DNA of 7,150 nt from JBARKJ01 sp049801375 (GTDB taxonomy: Bacteria; Nitrospirota; JACRHJ01). A program made the translations under genes and the position numbers. The notes under the pieces are model-generated. The model did no database searches. It worked only from the letters and a program-made list of their open reading frames with translations, and had not been told where the DNA came from. The stretch is taken from positions 1 through 7,150 of the forward strand of contig JBARKJ010000142.1 in NCBI GenBank assembly GCA_049801375.1. Reading direction: 5' to 3'. This document shows positions 6,297 to 7,150 of the stretch, piece after piece (position 1 is the stretch's first letter; every line of letters begins with the position of its first letter).

Positions 6297-7150
6297 GGCA
6301 GATACTCCTTCCGCCGGGAACTTTTGAGGACTTCTTCCGTCCAGAGACGGCCTATCACCATCAAAAGCCCCAGCGCGATGGCTAAGTGGATGGCGGTCGC
6401 CGCGAAATACAGCCCGGACATCACCACCACCGCGCCCGCTATTATCTGGGCCACCACCAGGCTTAAGATGGCAAGCGACCATACCCGAAGCTTTGCAGCC
6501 GAGATGTCAACAAGGGCGTATGCGTAAAATACCAGTGCGGTGGCTAAAATCATAAACGCCGCCAGCCTGTGCGAATATTGCGCGAGGACCTTCGGGTCGG
6601 ATAGCGGGGGCAGTATTTTCCCCAGGCAGGACGGGAAGTCCGGACAGGCGAGCCCGGAGCCGGAATGCCGCACGTACGCTCCCAGCGCCGCCTGGAAGTA
6701 CACTAACGCGCCCAGGCCCAGAAAGAACCCCGCCATGCCGGAAGCCGAGAAGGCGGGTTCCTTTTTGCGTCCGTCGAATACCGCCATGTAGAAGACCAGG
6801 GCGAACATGCAAAGCCCGACCATGAAATGGACCGTCGTCAGTTGCACGGGCAGGCCGAACAGCACGACAAACCCGCCCAGCAATATCTCGAAAGCTATAA
6901 GCCCTATCGCCACGGCGGGGACGGCCTTTGCCGGTCCGCGGTAAACCTTGAGCCGCCTTGCGGCGAGCCAGGCCAGAAGCGCCGTGGAGACGGCGGCGAT
7001 TATCCGGTGGCCGAACTCCATGTAAATATCCCACCGGAACGGCGGCACCACCCGTCCGTGGCAGAGCGGCCAGTCCGGACAGCCGAGCCCCGCCTTCATC
7101 CCGGCGACGAGATTGCCCCAGACCAAGAGCAGGAAAAAAGCGCCAAGCGT
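6293..7150 (-). CDS. ctaA: Heme A synthase (COX15/CtaA family), 5' end beyond the window
   Basis: This integral membrane protein oxidises the C8 methyl of heme O to the formyl group of heme A. The last 285 residues are visible, and the frame stays open to the right edge, so the start is outside. A TTG at 7126 is not a credible start because it falls within the first membrane helix. Both family Cys loops are present: LGCPDWPLCHG and LACPDFPSCLG, each C-x5-C. The four heme-ligand histidines are in place: EFGHR (codon 7007-7009), TVHFMVG (6827-6829), QYSHR (6569-6571) and AIHLAIA (6386-6388). The two halves repeat the same four-helix plan, as expected for about eight helices. It is followed by ctaB with a stop/start overlap, so one operon. 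Presence of heme A synthesis implies an aa3-type terminal oxidase, whose subunits probably lie upstream of this gene outside the window. Confidence 0.94.
   Translation of the reverse strand, partial: TLGAFFLLLVWGNLVAGMKAGLGCPDWPLCHGRVVPPFRWDIYMEFGHRIIAAVSTALLAWLAARRLKVYRGPAKAVPAVAIGLIAFEILLGGFVVLFGLPVQLTTVHFMVGLCMFALVFYMAVFDGRKKEPAFSASGMAGFFLGLGALVYFQAALGAYVRHSGSGLACPDFPSCLGKILPPLSDPKVLAQYSHRLAAFMILATALVFYAYALVDISAAKLRVWSLAILSLVVAQIIAGAVVVMSGLYFAATAIHLAIALGLLMVIGRLWTEEVLKSSRRKEYLP
6305..6310 (-). promoter_or_regulatory. Shine-Dalgarno inside the ctaA 3' end, deciding the ctaB start
   Basis: AAGGAG on the - strand (within GGAAGGAG) encodes the last Lys-Glu of CtaA. It stands eight bases before the ATA overlapping the ctaA stop. 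The only other in-frame codon this close, GTA, overlaps the site itself. This points to translational coupling and supports initiation at ATA. Confidence 0.6.

Noticed and set aside
6297..6482. ATG at 6482 as the ctaB start (348-residue form)
   Set aside because: The extra N-terminal residues are Gly/Arg-rich, unlike any heme O synthase, and would overlap the well-conserved end of ctaA by about 190 bases.

Overview
The window reads as ordinary chromosomal DNA from a GC-rich bacterium with an aerobic, heme-A-dependent respiratory chain. I cannot fix the phylum from sequence alone. A c-di-AMP riboswitch, CgeB-type glycosyltransferases, a ctaA-ctaB pair and pyrimidine/purine-armed intergenic palindromes would fit Desulfobacterota or Nitrospirota, but this is an impression. 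Five genes are visible, four complete and one cut by the right edge. I see no tRNA, rRNA, CRISPR array, insertion sequence or prophage.

Left part, + strand (1-2775). A sigma-70-type promoter at 25-53 leads into a well-conserved ydaO/yuaA-type cyclic-di-AMP riboswitch (about 71-230). An intrinsic terminator hairpin (251-283) follows, and then an APC/KUP-superfamily permease that strongly resembles the K+ importer KimA (303-2270). Together they form a classic c-di-AMP OFF switch: high c-di-AMP would stop transcription before the potassium importer is read. Next is a small SRPBCC/START-fold protein (2335-2775) with no Shine-Dalgarno. A perfect TATAAT lies 8 bases before its ATG, suggesting a leaderless transcript.

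Middle (2776-5142). Two near-perfect palindromes fill the gap between converging genes. Two tandem CgeB-like GT-B glycosyltransferases follow on the - strand, read from 5142 down to 2878, 27 bases apart and presumably one operon for a cell-surface or secreted glycan. The 293-base gap upstream of them (5143-5435) holds a 12-bp hairpin, a plausible - strand promoter and a branched hairpin with a U run that probably terminates the upstream ctaA-ctaB transcript.

Right part, - strand (5436-7150). ctaA (heme A synthase, 5' end outside the window) is followed by ctaB (protoheme IX farnesyltransferase). CtaB makes heme O and CtaA converts it to heme A, so an aa3-type cytochrome oxidase is implied, probably encoded upstream beyond the window. 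The ctaA stop and the likely ctaB start overlap as ATAG, which implies an unusual AUA initiation codon.

Most noteworthy are the complete riboswitch-terminator-KimA module, the apparent AUA start of ctaB, the leaderless SRPBCC gene, and the structured intergenic regions. I found no clearly new multi-gene system.
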